This document shows positions 18,100 through 27,039 of a stretch of 64,000 nt of DNA, piece after piece. Under the pieces are notes generated by a model. The model saw only the letters and a program-made list of their open reading frames with translations. It was not told the DNA's origin and made no database searches. The position numbers were made by a program, and so were the translations under genes. Source of the stretch: Campylobacter avium LMG 24591 (GTDB taxonomy: Bacteria > Campylobacterota > Campylobacteria > Campylobacterales > Campylobacteraceae). The stretch covers positions 1,302,001-1,366,000 of the forward strand of contig NZ_CP022347.1 of assembly GCF_002238335.1 (NCBI RefSeq). Reading direction: 5' to 3'. How positions within the stretch are numbered: position 1 is the stretch's first letter; every line of letters starts with the position of its first letter.

Positions 18100-20457
18100 A
18101 TGAAATGCAAACACTGTAACTTAGATTTTGATGAAGCTAAGATGATAAAAAATGATTTTGGAAGCTTTTGCTGTAAGGGCTGTGAGGCTGTTTATAAGCT
18201 GCTTCACTCAAAAGGCTGGCAAGATTTTTACAAACTTCGCTCAAACACCGAACTAGAACCCGTAAGCACAGAAGAATACAATAAAAATTATGATAATTTT
18301 GTTAGAAAAAATGAGGACGGTTTTTGCGAAATTTATCTTTACATAAGCAATATACATTGTTCTGCTTGTATCTGGCTTAATGAGAAAATTTTAAACGAAG
18401 AAGCTGGGGTTTTAGAAGCAACAGTAAATTTAGCAACGCACAAAGCAAAGGTTGTGTATGATGATAGCTTGATTAGTCTAGATAAAATCTTACAGCTAAT
18501 ATCTTGCATAGGCTATAAAGCTAGCGCATATGATCCTTTAAAACAAGAGATAAAAAGCACAGAACTTAAGAGAGAATTTTACGCAAAACTCATAGTAGCC
18601 ATAGCTTGCGTGATGAATATCATGTGGATAGCAATAGCAAAATACGCTGGGCTTTTTAGCGGCATGCAAAGCGACATTAAAGATATCTTGAATTTTGCTG
18701 AGTTTATCTTATGTACTCCTGTGCTTTTTTACACCGGTTCTAGCTTTTATAAAAGTGCTTATACTGCTTTGAAATTTAAGCAAATCAATATGGATTTTCT
18801 AGTAATTAGCGGGGCTAGCTTAGCCTACGCATACTCCTTGTGGGCGATGTTTGCGAGGTTTCCTAATGTGTATTTTGATTCCGTTGCTATGATAATTTGC
18901 TTCGTTTTTGTAGGAAAATACTTAGAGGTGCTAAGCAAAAAATACGCAAGCGATACCATGGACGGCTTAAATGAGTTTTTGCTTTCTAAAATTTTTGTTT
19001 ATGATGGCAAGGATTTTGTCCCAAAAGATGTGTATGCGGTTAATGTGGGAGAGCTTGTAAGGCTCAGGGCTGGGGATAAAATTCTAATAGATGGACTTTG
19101 TGTAGAAGGTGAAGCAAGCGTGGATACTTCAAGCCTAAACGGAGAGAATGAAGCGCTTTTACTAAAAAAAGATAGCATTGTAAACTCAGCTTGCACAGTG
19201 ATTGATGGTCATGTAGTGTATAAAACAACAAGTCTTTATAAGGATTCTAAGCTAAGCCAAATCGTGTCTTTACTAGAGGAAGCCCAAAACAATAAGCCTA
19301 AAATTCAAGCTCTAGTTGAAAAAATCAATACAAAATTTTCACGCACAGTGCTTTTTTTGGCATTTTTATGCTTCTGTTTTTGGTTTTTTTACAAAGAAGC
19401 TGGCTTTGAGTTGTCTTTAATCAATGCTATATCTGTGCTTATAATATCTTGTCCTTGCGCCTTGGCTCTGGCAACGCCTATTAGCACACTTAGCGCCTTA
19501 TTTTCTGCTTTAAAAATGAAAATTTTGTTTAAAAACCCAAATTCCATAGAAGAGTTATCAAAATGCACCGTGGGCGTGTTTGACAAAACGGGAGTGCTTA
19601 CTGATAGCAATCTTAAAATTTCAAAATCAAAGCTTAACGATAAATTAAATTTAAACGAGCTTTTAAGCTTTATAAGCCTTTCAAAACATCCTTTGAGCAA
19701 TTCCTTAAGGCAGTTTCTACTAGAAAAAGACGCAAAATTTATAGATATGAAATTCGAAGATGTTAAGGAATTAAGAGCAAAAGGAATTAAGGCAAGGCTT
19801 GGGAAAGACAGCTTTTTGGGCGGAAATTTGTATTTTATTAAAGAAAACAACATAACTTGTTCTTATGAAATAAAAGATACTCATTTTATCTTTGCTAAAA
19901 ATGGCGAAATTCTAGCTATCTTTGAATTTCAAAGCAGCATAAAAGAGGGAGCAAAGAGGCTTTTATCTTACTTAAAATCCTTAAACATAAAAATTCTAAT
20001 GCTAACCGGCGATAATGAAAAAGCGGCCGCCAAGATAGCTAAGGAGCTTGATATAAGGGAATTTAAGGCAAACTGTTTGCCCCAAGACAAGATGAATGTT
20101 ATAAAAGAGCTTAATCAAAAAGAAAAGGTGTTTTTTGTGGGCGACGGTATAAATGACGCACTAGCTTTAAAGGTGGCCACTGTGTCCTTTTCTCTTAAAA
20201 ATGGCTCTGATATAGCCATGGAAAATAGCGATGTTTTGCTGCTTAAAAGTGATTTAAAAAGCGTAGAAAACTCACTTAAACTAGCTAAAAAAACATACAA
20301 AATCATAAAACAAAATTTAACTTTTTCCCTGTGTTATAATGCACTTAGCATTACTCTTGCATTTTTGGGCTTGATAAACCCCCTAATAGCCGCTGCTTCG
20401 ATGTCTTTTAGCAGCCTGGTAGTTATCTTAAATTCTTTAAGGATAAAAAATAAATAA
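18100..20457 (+). CDS. ccoI: Copper-transporting P1B ATPase of cytochrome oxidase assembly
   Basis: A 785-residue heavy-metal P-type ATPase. The N-terminus has a cysteine-rich domain (CKHCNLDF, CCKGCEAVY) typical of FixI/CcoI, then an HMA domain with HCSACIW (CxxC). Several membrane spans follow, with the transmembrane metal site SCPCALALATP and the phosphorylated FDKTGVLT motif; the late GDGINDALAL hinge is present. It exports copper to the periplasm for cbb3 oxidase assembly rather than detoxification, a role supported by ccoS directly downstream. Family knowledge gives the direction; metal specificity is inferred from the CPC motif. Confidence 0.92.
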   Translation: MKCKHCNLDFDEAKMIKNDFGSFCCKGCEAVYKLLHSKGWQDFYKLRSNTELEPVSTEEYNKNYDNFVRKNEDGFCEIYLYISNIHCSACIWLNEKILNEEAGVLEATVNLATHKAKVVYDDSLISLDKILQLISCIGYKASAYDPLKQEIKSTELKREFYAKLIVAIACVMNIMWIAIAKYAGLFSGMQSDIKDILNFAEFILCTPVLFYTGSSFYKSAYTALKFKQINMDFLVISGASLAYAYSLWAMFARFPNVYFDSVAMIICFVFVGKYLEVLSKKYASDTMDGLNEFLLSKIFVYDGKDFVPKDVYAVNVGELVRLRAGDKILIDGLCVEGEASVDTSSLNGENEALLLKKDSIVNSACTVIDGHVVYKTTSLYKDSKLSQIVSLLEEAQNNKPKIQALVEKINTKFSRTVLFLAFLCFCFWFFYKEAGFELSLINAISVLIISCPCALALATPISTLSALFSALKMKILFKNPNSIEELSKCTVGVFDKTGVLTDSNLKISKSKLNDKLNLNELLSFISLSKHPLSNSLRQFLLEKDAKFIDMKFEDVKELRAKGIKARLGKDSFLGGNLYFIKENNITCSYEIKDTHFIFAKNGEILAIFEFQSSIKEGAKRLLSYLKSLNIKILMLTGDNEKAAAKIAKELDIREFKANCLPQDKMNVIKELNQKEKVFFVGDGINDALALKVATVSFSLKNGSDIAMENSDVLLLKSDLKSVENSLKLAKKTYKIIKQNLTFSLCYNALSITLAFLGLINPLIAAASMSFSSLVVILNSLRIKNK

Positions 20458-20496
20458 ATTTTTGCTATAGTTTTGTTTTACATTAAAAGGATAAAA

Positions 20497-20703
20497 ATGA
20501 ATGCTGTTATAATGCTAATGCTTGGCGTGTCGATATTTATATTTTTTATAGCTTTAACATCCTTGCTTTGGGGGATAAAAAATAAACAGTTTGACGATGA
20601 TTACAAATTCACAAGCCTAAACGACAGCGAGGAGGCTTTGCAAGAAGCCATAAGAATGGAGGAAAAGAAAAAAGAGCTCTTAAAAAGAAAAAAGAGCTCT
20701 TAG
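20497..20703 (+). CDS. ccoS: Cytochrome oxidase maturation protein CcoS
   Basis: A 68-residue protein with one N-terminal membrane span (AVIMLMLGVSIFIFFIALTSLLW, in part) followed by NKQFDD, the classical CcoS pattern. It is needed for cofactor insertion into cbb3 oxidase. ATG at 20497 has an AAAAGGA ribosome site. The lysine-rich end is encoded by two adjacent copies of an AAAAAAGAGCTCTTA unit read in different frames, so the C-terminus may have been altered by a recent duplication. It meets the minus-strand CorC-like gene end to end with no gap. Confidence 0.85.
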   Translation: MNAVIMLMLGVSIFIFFIALTSLLWGIKNKQFDDDYKFTSLNDSEEALQEAIRMEEKKKELLKRKKSS

Positions 20704-22059
20704 TTATTTCTTTTTTACCACCTTGACCTTTTCCACGCTATTTCCTTGCATAGCCTTAATTTCATAATAGCAAAGTTCATCATCTATCCTATCGCCAACC
20801 ACAGGCAAGCGACCCAAAAGATTAAAAACATAACCACCTATAGTAACTTGTTCTAAATCCTCAGGATATTTAATGAGCAACAACTCCTCAACAGTTTCTA
20901 TATCACTACGGCCTTTAAATTCATATACATCATCTGTAAGCTTTTTATAAGGTTCATCTTGGCTATGCTCATCTTTTATATCGCCAAAAATTTCCTCCAT
21001 AATATCTTCCATGGTGATAATGCCGGCCGTGCCACCGTATTCATCTATAACCAAGGCGGTGTGGGTTCTTTCTTGATTCATTCTGAGTATGATTTTAGAG
21101 ATACTTAAATTCTCGGGCACTAAAAATATAGGTCTAATAAAATCATCCAAAGTCTTTTTCTTGTCCTTGCTAAGCTCATTTTGAACCACATCTCTTATAT
21201 GAATAATGCCTAAAATATTATCTTTTGAACCGTCTATATAAGGAAACCTAGTATGCTTGCTCTCATAAACTACTTGCATATTTTCCTCATAGCTTTTAGA
21301 CTTGCTAAGACAAATCATATCTTTTCTAGGCGTCATAACCTCCTTAGCAACAGTGTCGGAAAAATCAACAGCATTTCTTATAAGCTCGGTTTCAAATTCA
21401 TCCAACACGCCGCCCTTTTGGCTTTCCGAGGCTATAATTTTAATCTCTTCTTCAGAATGTGCCAGCTCGCTTTCACTAGCAGGCCTGATGCCTATCATCT
21501 TAAGACAAATGGAAGCTAGAAAATCAAAGGTTTTTATAAATGGCAAAAAAAGCAACCAAAATATATGCAAAGGCCTTGCGACGATTAAAACGGTCTTATC
21601 GGCTATCGCTATAGCCACGCTTTTTGGCACTAGCTCACCAATTACTACGTGTAAAAGTGTGATTAAGGTAAAGGCTATAACAAAGGCTATGGTGTGGATT
21701 AAAGCTGCTGGCAAAGAAAGAGGAGATAACCAATACTCAAGCACCTTGGCAATGGCTGGTTCTCCTATCCAACCAAGTGCTAGGGAACTCAGTGTTATAC
21801 CAAGCTGACAAGCGCTTAAATAAGTATCAAGCTTTGATGAAACTTCAAGAGCCATTTTAGCATTTACTCTTTTTTCTTTCACGAATTCTTCAAGTTTTGA
21901 CCTGCGAACCTTGATAATGCTAAATTCAGAAAGAACAAAAAAGCCATTTAAAAGGACAAAAACAAGAGCTAGGATAATCATAAAAGAAGAATAAGTTAAG
22001 TCCAAACTAGAATTCACCGCGACATTTGTAGTTGCTACAATACTCTGACTGGGGTCCAA
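20704..22059 (-). CDS. HlyC/CorC-family membrane protein with CBS domains
   Basis: A 451-residue protein. It has an N-terminal DUF21/CNNM-type membrane domain (about residues 20-190; LNGFFVLSEFSII), then paired CBS domains (VAKEVMTPRKDMICLS; HTALVIDEYGGTAGIITMEDIMEEIFG) and a C-terminal CorC_HlyC domain. The family is linked to magnesium/cobalt transport; older annotations call such proteins hemolysins. The start is a TTG with a strong AAGGAGA ribosome site 6 nt away and no competing ATG. Related to C. jejuni Cj0183, from memory. Substrate is unproven. Confidence 0.87.
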   Translation of the reverse strand: MDPSQSIVATTNVAVNSSLDLTYSSFMIILALVFVLLNGFFVLSEFSIIKVRRSKLEEFVKEKRVNAKMALEVSSKLDTYLSACQLGITLSSLALGWIGEPAIAKVLEYWLSPLSLPAALIHTIAFVIAFTLITLLHVVIGELVPKSVAIAIADKTVLIVARPLHIFWLLFLPFIKTFDFLASICLKMIGIRPASESELAHSEEEIKIIASESQKGGVLDEFETELIRNAVDFSDTVAKEVMTPRKDMICLSKSKSYEENMQVVYESKHTRFPYIDGSKDNILGIIHIRDVVQNELSKDKKKTLDDFIRPIFLVPENLSISKIILRMNQERTHTALVIDEYGGTAGIITMEDIMEEIFGDIKDEHSQDEPYKKLTDDVYEFKGRSDIETVEELLLIKYPEDLEQVTIGGYVFNLLGRLPVVGDRIDDELCYYEIKAMQGNSVEKVKVVKKK

Positions 22060-22141
22060 AAAATCTCCTTGTTTAACAAAAAATTTTCACATTATAACAA
22101 ATACTAAGTAAATTTAACTTAAATATATCTCATTAAATGGC

Positions 22142-22681
22142 TTATGTTACGGTAGGTGTCAAAGTAGTGCTTAAAATTTTAACCCCATAAGCTTTTAGTA
22201 TCTTAAAAGCTGCTTCTTCTAGCTCATCATCAAAGCTAGCACAAGCATTTTGATGTAACACAATTTCTGCATTTAAGGCGGCGTTAAAGGCTAAGATGAT
22301 ATTGCTAAATACGCAAATATGAGAAACCAAACCACAAAATTCTATGCTTTTGTACTGCTCTTCTTTGATAAAATTTGCAAGTTCTAAGCTGCCAAAACTT
22401 TGCTTTTTAAAAATTTTTCTAGCCTTTTTTAAATAAATATCAAAATCAGACGGCATCTTATGTCCCAAGCTTTCATCTTGACAATGCAAGATAGGCAAAT
22501 TTTTACCCTCCCTTGTATCTAAGTAATCCTCATAATGAGTATCAAAGGTAAATAAAAAATCGCCATTAAAATTTTTAAGCAAGGATAAAATATTTTCTTT
22601 TATTAACGCAGCTTTTTCAAAGCCCAAGCTACCATCTATAAAGTCATTTTGATAATCAACAACAACGAGTGCTTTTTTCAT
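22142..22681 (-). CDS. Isochorismatase-family hydrolase, nicotinamidase-like
   Basis: A 179-residue cysteine hydrolase. VVDYQNDFIDGSLG gives the catalytic Asp, a lysine occurs in the KKQSFGSL region, and GLVSHICVFSN carries the nucleophile Cys. The DTHYEDY segment near residue 50 resembles the metal-binding D-x-H-x-x-x-H region of nicotinamidases, but the second His is not in the usual place, so substrate is uncertain. ATG at 22681 overlaps the stop of the upstream TtcA-like gene. The position corresponds to C. jejuni Cj0119. Confidence 0.75.
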   Translation of the reverse strand: MKKALVVVDYQNDFIDGSLGFEKAALIKENILSLLKNFNGDFLFTFDTHYEDYLDTREGKNLPILHCQDESLGHKMPSDFDIYLKKARKIFKKQSFGSLELANFIKEEQYKSIEFCGLVSHICVFSNIILAFNAALNAEIVLHQNACASFDDELEEAAFKILKAYGVKILSTTLTPTVT

Positions 22682-23433
22682 CACACAGCTTTAAAAAAAC
22701 TGTCCTTGTGTATGTTTTCAAAGGCTGATTTTAAGCTGGTAAAAAGCTTTGGATTTTCTTTTTCCATGCTTGCTAAAAGCTCTTTTGCTTCCTGTCTTGC
22801 GTGCGGGAATTTAACATTTCTTTCGCTTAACTTCATACCAGGACAAAATTCATTTCCTATAACTTGCAAGGAATTTGACACGGCATTGTCTATTAGCTGT
22901 CTTTCCCTAACAAAGATTAAAGGTCTTATAACAACAACCCCTCTTTTGCTAGTATAAATAGGAGCTAGCGTTCTTAAAGCACCGTTATGTATAAAATTCA
23001 TAAAAAAGCTTTCCGCAGCATCATCTAGATGGTGTGCTATGGCTAGCTTGTTAAAGCCATTTTCTAAAGCATAAGTGTATAAAGCACCCCTTCGCATACG
23101 TGAAAAATAACTACAAAAACTTGAGTTTTTTCGTATGGTATCGCCTGAAATTTCATATATGTTTGAATCTATAACCTCATGGTCTATGCCGTGTTCCTTG
23201 CAGTGCTTGCTAAGATTGGTATAATCCTCTCCCATACCATAACTCAAGGTAACAGCCTTAAGCTCGAAAGAAAATGGGGCGTGTTTTTGCATTCTATTTA
23301 ACAAGTGCGCTAAAGCTAGAGAATCTTTGCCTCCGCTAAGTCCCAAAAGAACCCTGTCCTTATCTTGTATCAAAGAATACTTAGCGTTTGCCTGCGCTAC
23401 TTGCCTAATCAATCTCTTGCTTAAATTTATCAT
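22681..23433 (-). CDS. TtcA/TilS-family PP-loop ATP pyrophosphatase
   Basis: A 250-residue protein with the PP-loop SGGKDSLALAHLL near residue 32, and overall similarity to TtcA, which thiolates C32 of tRNA with a [4Fe-4S] cluster. The cluster in E. coli TtcA is bound by a CxxC pair plus a third cysteine. Here the pair region reads F-C-S-Y-F-S-R-M-R-R, so the second Cys is replaced by Phe; the third is kept in NEFCPG. The gene overlaps pfs and the nicotinamidase-like gene by a few bases. Function as canonical TtcA is therefore uncertain. Matches the Cj0118 position. Confidence 0.72.
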   Translation of the reverse strand: MINLSKRLIRQVAQANAKYSLIQDKDRVLLGLSGGKDSLALAHLLNRMQKHAPFSFELKAVTLSYGMGEDYTNLSKHCKEHGIDHEVIDSNIYEISGDTIRKNSSFCSYFSRMRRGALYTYALENGFNKLAIAHHLDDAAESFFMNFIHNGALRTLAPIYTSKRGVVVIRPLIFVRERQLIDNAVSNSLQVIGNEFCPGMKLSERNVKFPHARQEAKELLASMEKENPKLFTSLKSAFENIHKDSFFKAV

Positions 23434-24116
23434 ATCTTTTCACACATTTTAAGTATAAAATTTGCAGAAATTTTAGCCGAATTTACCACAAATTCATCAA
23501 AATCAAATTCAGCTTTTTCCCCAGCCTTATCGCTAATGGCCCTTAGTATAAAGCAAGGAATTTTTAAAGCATCGCAAACCAAGGCTACCGAGGCTCCTTC
23601 CATTTCACAAGCGTCTGCATTGAAAATTTCTCTAATCCTAGCCTTTTTCTTTTCATCGCAAATAAATTCATCTCCGGTAGCGATAATGCCGGATTTTAAC
23701 TCCACTTTTAAATCTTTTGCACTTTGCAAGGCTATTTCATTTAAAGCTTCATCTGTTTTTATAAAAATTTCATTTCCCGGAACAAAACCTAAAGGATGAC
23801 CAAAGGCTGTTATGTCTAGGTCGTATTGAACTAGCTTTGTAGCATAAAGCAAGTCCCCTATTTCAAGCTCTGGGTTAAAAGCACCAGCAACGCCGGTAAA
23901 TAAAAGCTTTTGCGCTTTGAATTTCTCTATCAAAACAGCCGCACTAAGGCTTGAATTTACCTTACCTATCTTAGAATACGCAAGTATCAGCTCGTGGTTT
24001 TTATAAGATGAGATATAATAAGTATTGTTAGCATACTCCACTTTTTCATAATCTTTTAAAACATCAAGTAAAGGACTTATCTCCTCTGGCATAGCGCCCA
24101 AAATAGCTAATCTCAT
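23430..24116 (-). CDS. pfs: 5'-methylthioadenosine/S-adenosylhomocysteine nucleosidase (also aminofutalosine hydrolase)
   Basis: A 228-residue MTAN of the PNP/UDP family: LAILGAMPEEI with the catalytic Glu, KIGKVNSS, FTGVAGA, EMEGASVA ribose-binding segment and RAISDKAG with the catalytic Asp. It recycles SAH and MTA and supplies the LuxS substrate. In Campylobacter and Helicobacter the same enzyme acts on 6-amino-6-deoxyfutalosine in menaquinone synthesis (family knowledge). It overlaps fabD by 4 bp upstream and the TtcA-like gene downstream. Confidence 0.93.
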   Translation of the reverse strand: MRLAILGAMPEEISPLLDVLKDYEKVEYANNTYYISSYKNHELILAYSKIGKVNSSLSAAVLIEKFKAQKLLFTGVAGAFNPELEIGDLLYATKLVQYDLDITAFGHPLGFVPGNEIFIKTDEALNEIALQSAKDLKVELKSGIIATGDEFICDEKKKARIREIFNADACEMEGASVALVCDALKIPCFILRAISDKAGEKAEFDFDEFVVNSAKISANFILKMCEKI

Positions 24117-25036
24117 TTTAAAGCCTTCAAAACTTCGTCTATATCACTCATAGACACTATTGAGTAAGTTTCTTTTTGAGTGATTTTTTTATTTAGCCCC
24201 TTAAGTATAGCAGCACCAAATTCTATAAAACAATCCGCCTCATCCTCAATAAATTTGATACTTTGCTTATACAACACGGGCTTAACCAGCTGCTCTTTTA
24301 GCAAGGTTAGAGCTTGTGCTTTAGTGGTGTAAGGTTTGGCATTTACATTTGAAATAACCGCTTTAAATTCATCCTTTAAAAGCTTATCAAGCTCCACTCC
24401 AAGTTTTAACGAAGCATCTTGCAAAAGCGGGCAGTGGCTTGCCACACTCATATTTAAAAGCATTGCTCTTTTTGCTCCAGCCTTCTTAAACGCAGCCTCG
24501 CAAGACAATAAATCATCTTTTAAACCAGCAACTACTATTTGCGAGTCACAATTATAATTTGCAGCATATACCTTTTTGCCTTCATCTTGCATATCTTTGC
24601 AAATATCTTCAACAAGTTTATCCTCAAGGCCAAGAACAACCATCATCGAAGCTTCTATCTTAGAGCAGTCATCTTGCATAAATTTACCGCGTTGATTTAC
24701 CAAACTTACCGCGGATAAATACTCTAAAGCACCTTGCACAGCCAAAGCTGAAAACTCGCCCAAAGAATGTCCCAATGCATACTCAGTTTTTATCTCAGGA
24801 CTTTGTTCTTGCAAGGCTAAAATGGCCATTAAAGAATTTAAGACAACGGCTGCTTGAGTAAATTCACTTAAATTTAATTTATCATTTTCCTCAAAAAGCA
24901 AATGCTTAAAATCTATTTTGCAAAAATCACTAGCATTGTTTAAAAAGTCTCTAGCTTTTACTGAATTTTCATAAAAACTTTTTCCCATGCCAACGCACTG
25001 AGAACCCTGACCAGGAAATAAAAAAACAGTTTTCAT
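24113..25036 (-). CDS. fabD: Malonyl-CoA:ACP transacylase
   Basis: A 307-residue acyltransferase starting KTVFLFPGQGSQCVGMG with the catalytic serine in GHSLGEFSAL. It transfers malonyl groups to ACP for fatty acid synthesis. The true start is the ATG at 25036, sharing its A with the slyD stop; a 29-codon upstream extension of the frame is only the His/Gly-rich slyD 3' end read in another frame and is rejected. Confidence 0.95.
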   Translation of the reverse strand: MKTVFLFPGQGSQCVGMGKSFYENSVKARDFLNNASDFCKIDFKHLLFEENDKLNLSEFTQAAVVLNSLMAILALQEQSPEIKTEYALGHSLGEFSALAVQGALEYLSAVSLVNQRGKFMQDDCSKIEASMMVVLGLEDKLVEDICKDMQDEGKKVYAANYNCDSQIVVAGLKDDLLSCEAAFKKAGAKRAMLLNMSVASHCPLLQDASLKLGVELDKLLKDEFKAVISNVNAKPYTTKAQALTLLKEQLVKPVLYKQSIKFIEDEADCFIEFGAAILKGLNKKITQKETYSIVSMSDIDEVLKALK

Positions 25037-25590
25037 TAATGGCAACCGCAACCGTGGTGACCATGATGATGTCCGTGACCGCCGCCACCGCAACAACCAC
25101 CATCGCTGTGCCCACAACCACAACTTCTGGAACCAGCAACAATACCTGTTAAAATTTCATCCTCAGTTGCAGCTCTTACATCTAGTATATTTAAAGAAAA
25201 CAATAAATCCTTGCCAGCATAGGCGTGATTATAATCAACAGTTACTGTGTCATCTTTTATTTCTTTTACTGTAACTCTTACAGTTTCGCCGTTTTCACTT
25301 TCACCAAAAAGCTCCATTCCTACCTTGAGTTCTATTCCTGCAAACTGTTCTTTTGGCAAAGTTTGAACTGCACTTTCATCATATTCTCCAAGTGCTTTTT
25401 CTTTTTTTATAACAAAGTCTGCGTTGCAAGGACCATCAAGTTTTAAAATTTCCTCTTCTAAACTTTCTAATACTTGTCCTTTGCCCAAGATAAAAGATAT
25501 AGGCTCTGAGTATAGATTTGATTCTAAAACTTCGTTTGTATTTGCGTCTTTTAATTCGTAAAACATAGAAACAACTGTATTTTTTTCCAT
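25036..25590 (-). CDS. slyD: FKBP-type peptidyl-prolyl isomerase SlyD
   Basis: A 184-residue protein: an FKBP domain interrupted by an IF (insert-in-flap) chaperone domain, followed from about residue 150 by a tail rich in His, Gly and Cys that would bind nickel or other divalent metals. SlyD folds proteins and helps metallate hydrogenase and urease-type enzymes. The tail is dense in HGHHHGHH and CGCG clusters. Its stop overlaps the fabD start. Confidence 0.92.
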   Translation of the reverse strand: MEKNTVVSMFYELKDANTNEVLESNLYSEPISFILGKGQVLESLEEEILKLDGPCNADFVIKKEKALGEYDESAVQTLPKEQFAGIELKVGMELFGESENGETVRVTVKEIKDDTVTVDYNHAYAGKDLLFSLNILDVRAATEDEILTGIVAGSRSCGCGHSDGGCCGGGGHGHHHGHHGCGCH

Positions 25591-25603
25591 AATATTTTCT
25601 CCT

Positions 25604-26476
25604 TTATTTTCGATTTGGTGAGGCCTTAGCTTCCGGGCTATTTGGATAGCTAGACTTTAAAGCTTTATAAAAGCTATTTGCGCTCTTTGTATCCCCTACC
25701 TTATCAAGACTTATGGCAGTATGATAAAGCAGCGTTGGCATATAATCTGCCTTGCTATACAAAGATGCTGATTGTTTGTAGTAAGATATGGCATTTGCGT
25801 ATTTTTTTTGCTTATACTCAATCTCGCCTAGATAGAAATTTGACCTAGCAGGTTTGTAATTTTTAGAGAGTAAATACTCAAATTTATCCTTGGCTTTATT
25901 TAAAGTTTTCTTGCTTTTAAAATCCTTCATAGCTAAATTTAATATATTATCATTGCTCTTTTTCTTCCAAGATTCATCATCTTTTTTAACTTCCTTTTCT
26001 TTCTTAACAGGAAGCTCTTTGCTACTATTGTCATCTTCTATAGTTATATTAATATCGCTTGTTTTTAACTGCAGAATTTTACTTATCTCATCTAAACTTT
26101 TTTTAATTTCTTTAGCATTATTTTCTTGACTTTTTCTAAGATCATTTACCTGTTTTTTAAGTGTTTGTAATTCTAGGCTTAAATTTGCCTCTTTATCTTC
26201 CATGTAAATCAATCTTGAATTTGTTTTAGCATACTGAGAATTTACACCTTCTAAGGTACTTTGTAATCCATCCAATCTTTCAGAAATCGAATTTATCTTA
26301 GAAGAATTTTGCAAATACTCATTTTGTAGAGTATCAAGTCTATTTTTGATAATTTGTTCGTTTTGTGTTAAACCGTAGGTCGAAGTGTTGTTTATATTGC
26401 CAGCGTCAAAGGCAGAACTTTCGGGATAAGCGAAGGTGGCTCCAAATAACAGAGCCACTAGATAGTATTTTTTCAT
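25604..26476 (-). CDS. cpoB: Tol-Pal system protein CpoB/YbgF
   Basis: A 290-residue periplasmic protein: an N-terminal signal peptide (YYLVALLFGATFA), a long coiled coil at about residues 40-135, a charged linker, and C-terminal TPR repeats (YLGEIEYKQKKYANAISYYKQ; SANSFYKALKSSYPNSPEA). CpoB coordinates outer-membrane constriction by Tol with peptidoglycan synthesis. It lies 8 bp after pal. Confidence 0.9.
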   Translation of the reverse strand: MKKYYLVALLFGATFAYPESSAFDAGNINNTSTYGLTQNEQIIKNRLDTLQNEYLQNSSKINSISERLDGLQSTLEGVNSQYAKTNSRLIYMEDKEANLSLELQTLKKQVNDLRKSQENNAKEIKKSLDEISKILQLKTSDINITIEDDNSSKELPVKKEKEVKKDDESWKKKSNDNILNLAMKDFKSKKTLNKAKDKFEYLLSKNYKPARSNFYLGEIEYKQKKYANAISYYKQSASLYSKADYMPTLLYHTAISLDKVGDTKSANSFYKALKSSYPNSPEAKASPNRK

Positions 26477-26484
26477 AAATGGTA

Positions 26485-26970
26485 CTATAAACCAACCTTA
26501 ATTTCAGCACGTCTGTTTTGAGCATCACATTCTGGAGTTTTGTCTGTACAAACTGGAGCTGACTCTCCAAAGCTCTTAACAGCTATTTGCTTAGAGTCTA
26601 TACCAAGAGTTGTTAAAGCTCTCTTAACAGAATTAGCTCTTCTTAAACCTAAAGCTTGGTTATACTCATCAGTTCCCCACTCATCACAGTGTCCCTCAAC
26701 AGTTATCTTAGCACTTGTAGCTTGTCCTTTAAGCAGGTTTGCACCGGCACTAACTACAGCTTGCATATCTGACCTGATTTCATATTTATCAAAATCAAAA
26801 TAGATTTTACCCAAGCCACTTGATAAGCTACCAAATACATCACTACCGCCTGAAGCTCCGCCAGCAGTGCCTGCTGTAGATGAAGAATCAACCTTAGTAG
26901 ATGTTCTAGGAGCACAACCAGCTAGAACTAACGCAGAGATTGCAACTGAAACAAGAATAAGTTTTTTCAT
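26485..26970 (-). CDS. pal: Peptidoglycan-associated lipoprotein Pal
   Basis: A 161-residue lipoprotein. The lipobox LVLAGC places the lipidated Cys near residue 19, followed by a Ser/Gly-rich linker and an OmpA-like peptidoglycan-binding domain (IYFDFDKYEI, VEGHCDEWGTDEYN, LGLRRANSVKRAL, QNRRAEI). It anchors the outer membrane to the wall and interacts with TolB. AAAGGAAA ribosome site present. Confidence 0.95.
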   Translation of the reverse strand: MKKLILVSVAISALVLAGCAPRTSTKVDSSSTAGTAGGASGGSDVFGSLSSGLGKIYFDFDKYEIRSDMQAVVSAGANLLKGQATSAKITVEGHCDEWGTDEYNQALGLRRANSVKRALTTLGIDSKQIAVKSFGESAPVCTDKTPECDAQNRRAEIKVGL

Positions 26971-27039
26971 TGCTTTCCTTTCAAAATTTGTAATGTTTAA
27001 CCTATATTTTATCTAAAAAATTATTAATAATAAATAAAA

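Noticed and set aside
24113-25123. Longer fabD reading frame with a Trp/Arg-rich N-terminus
   Set aside because: The extra 29 codons are the His/Gly-coding 3' end of slyD read in another frame. FabD homology starts at the ATG at 25036.
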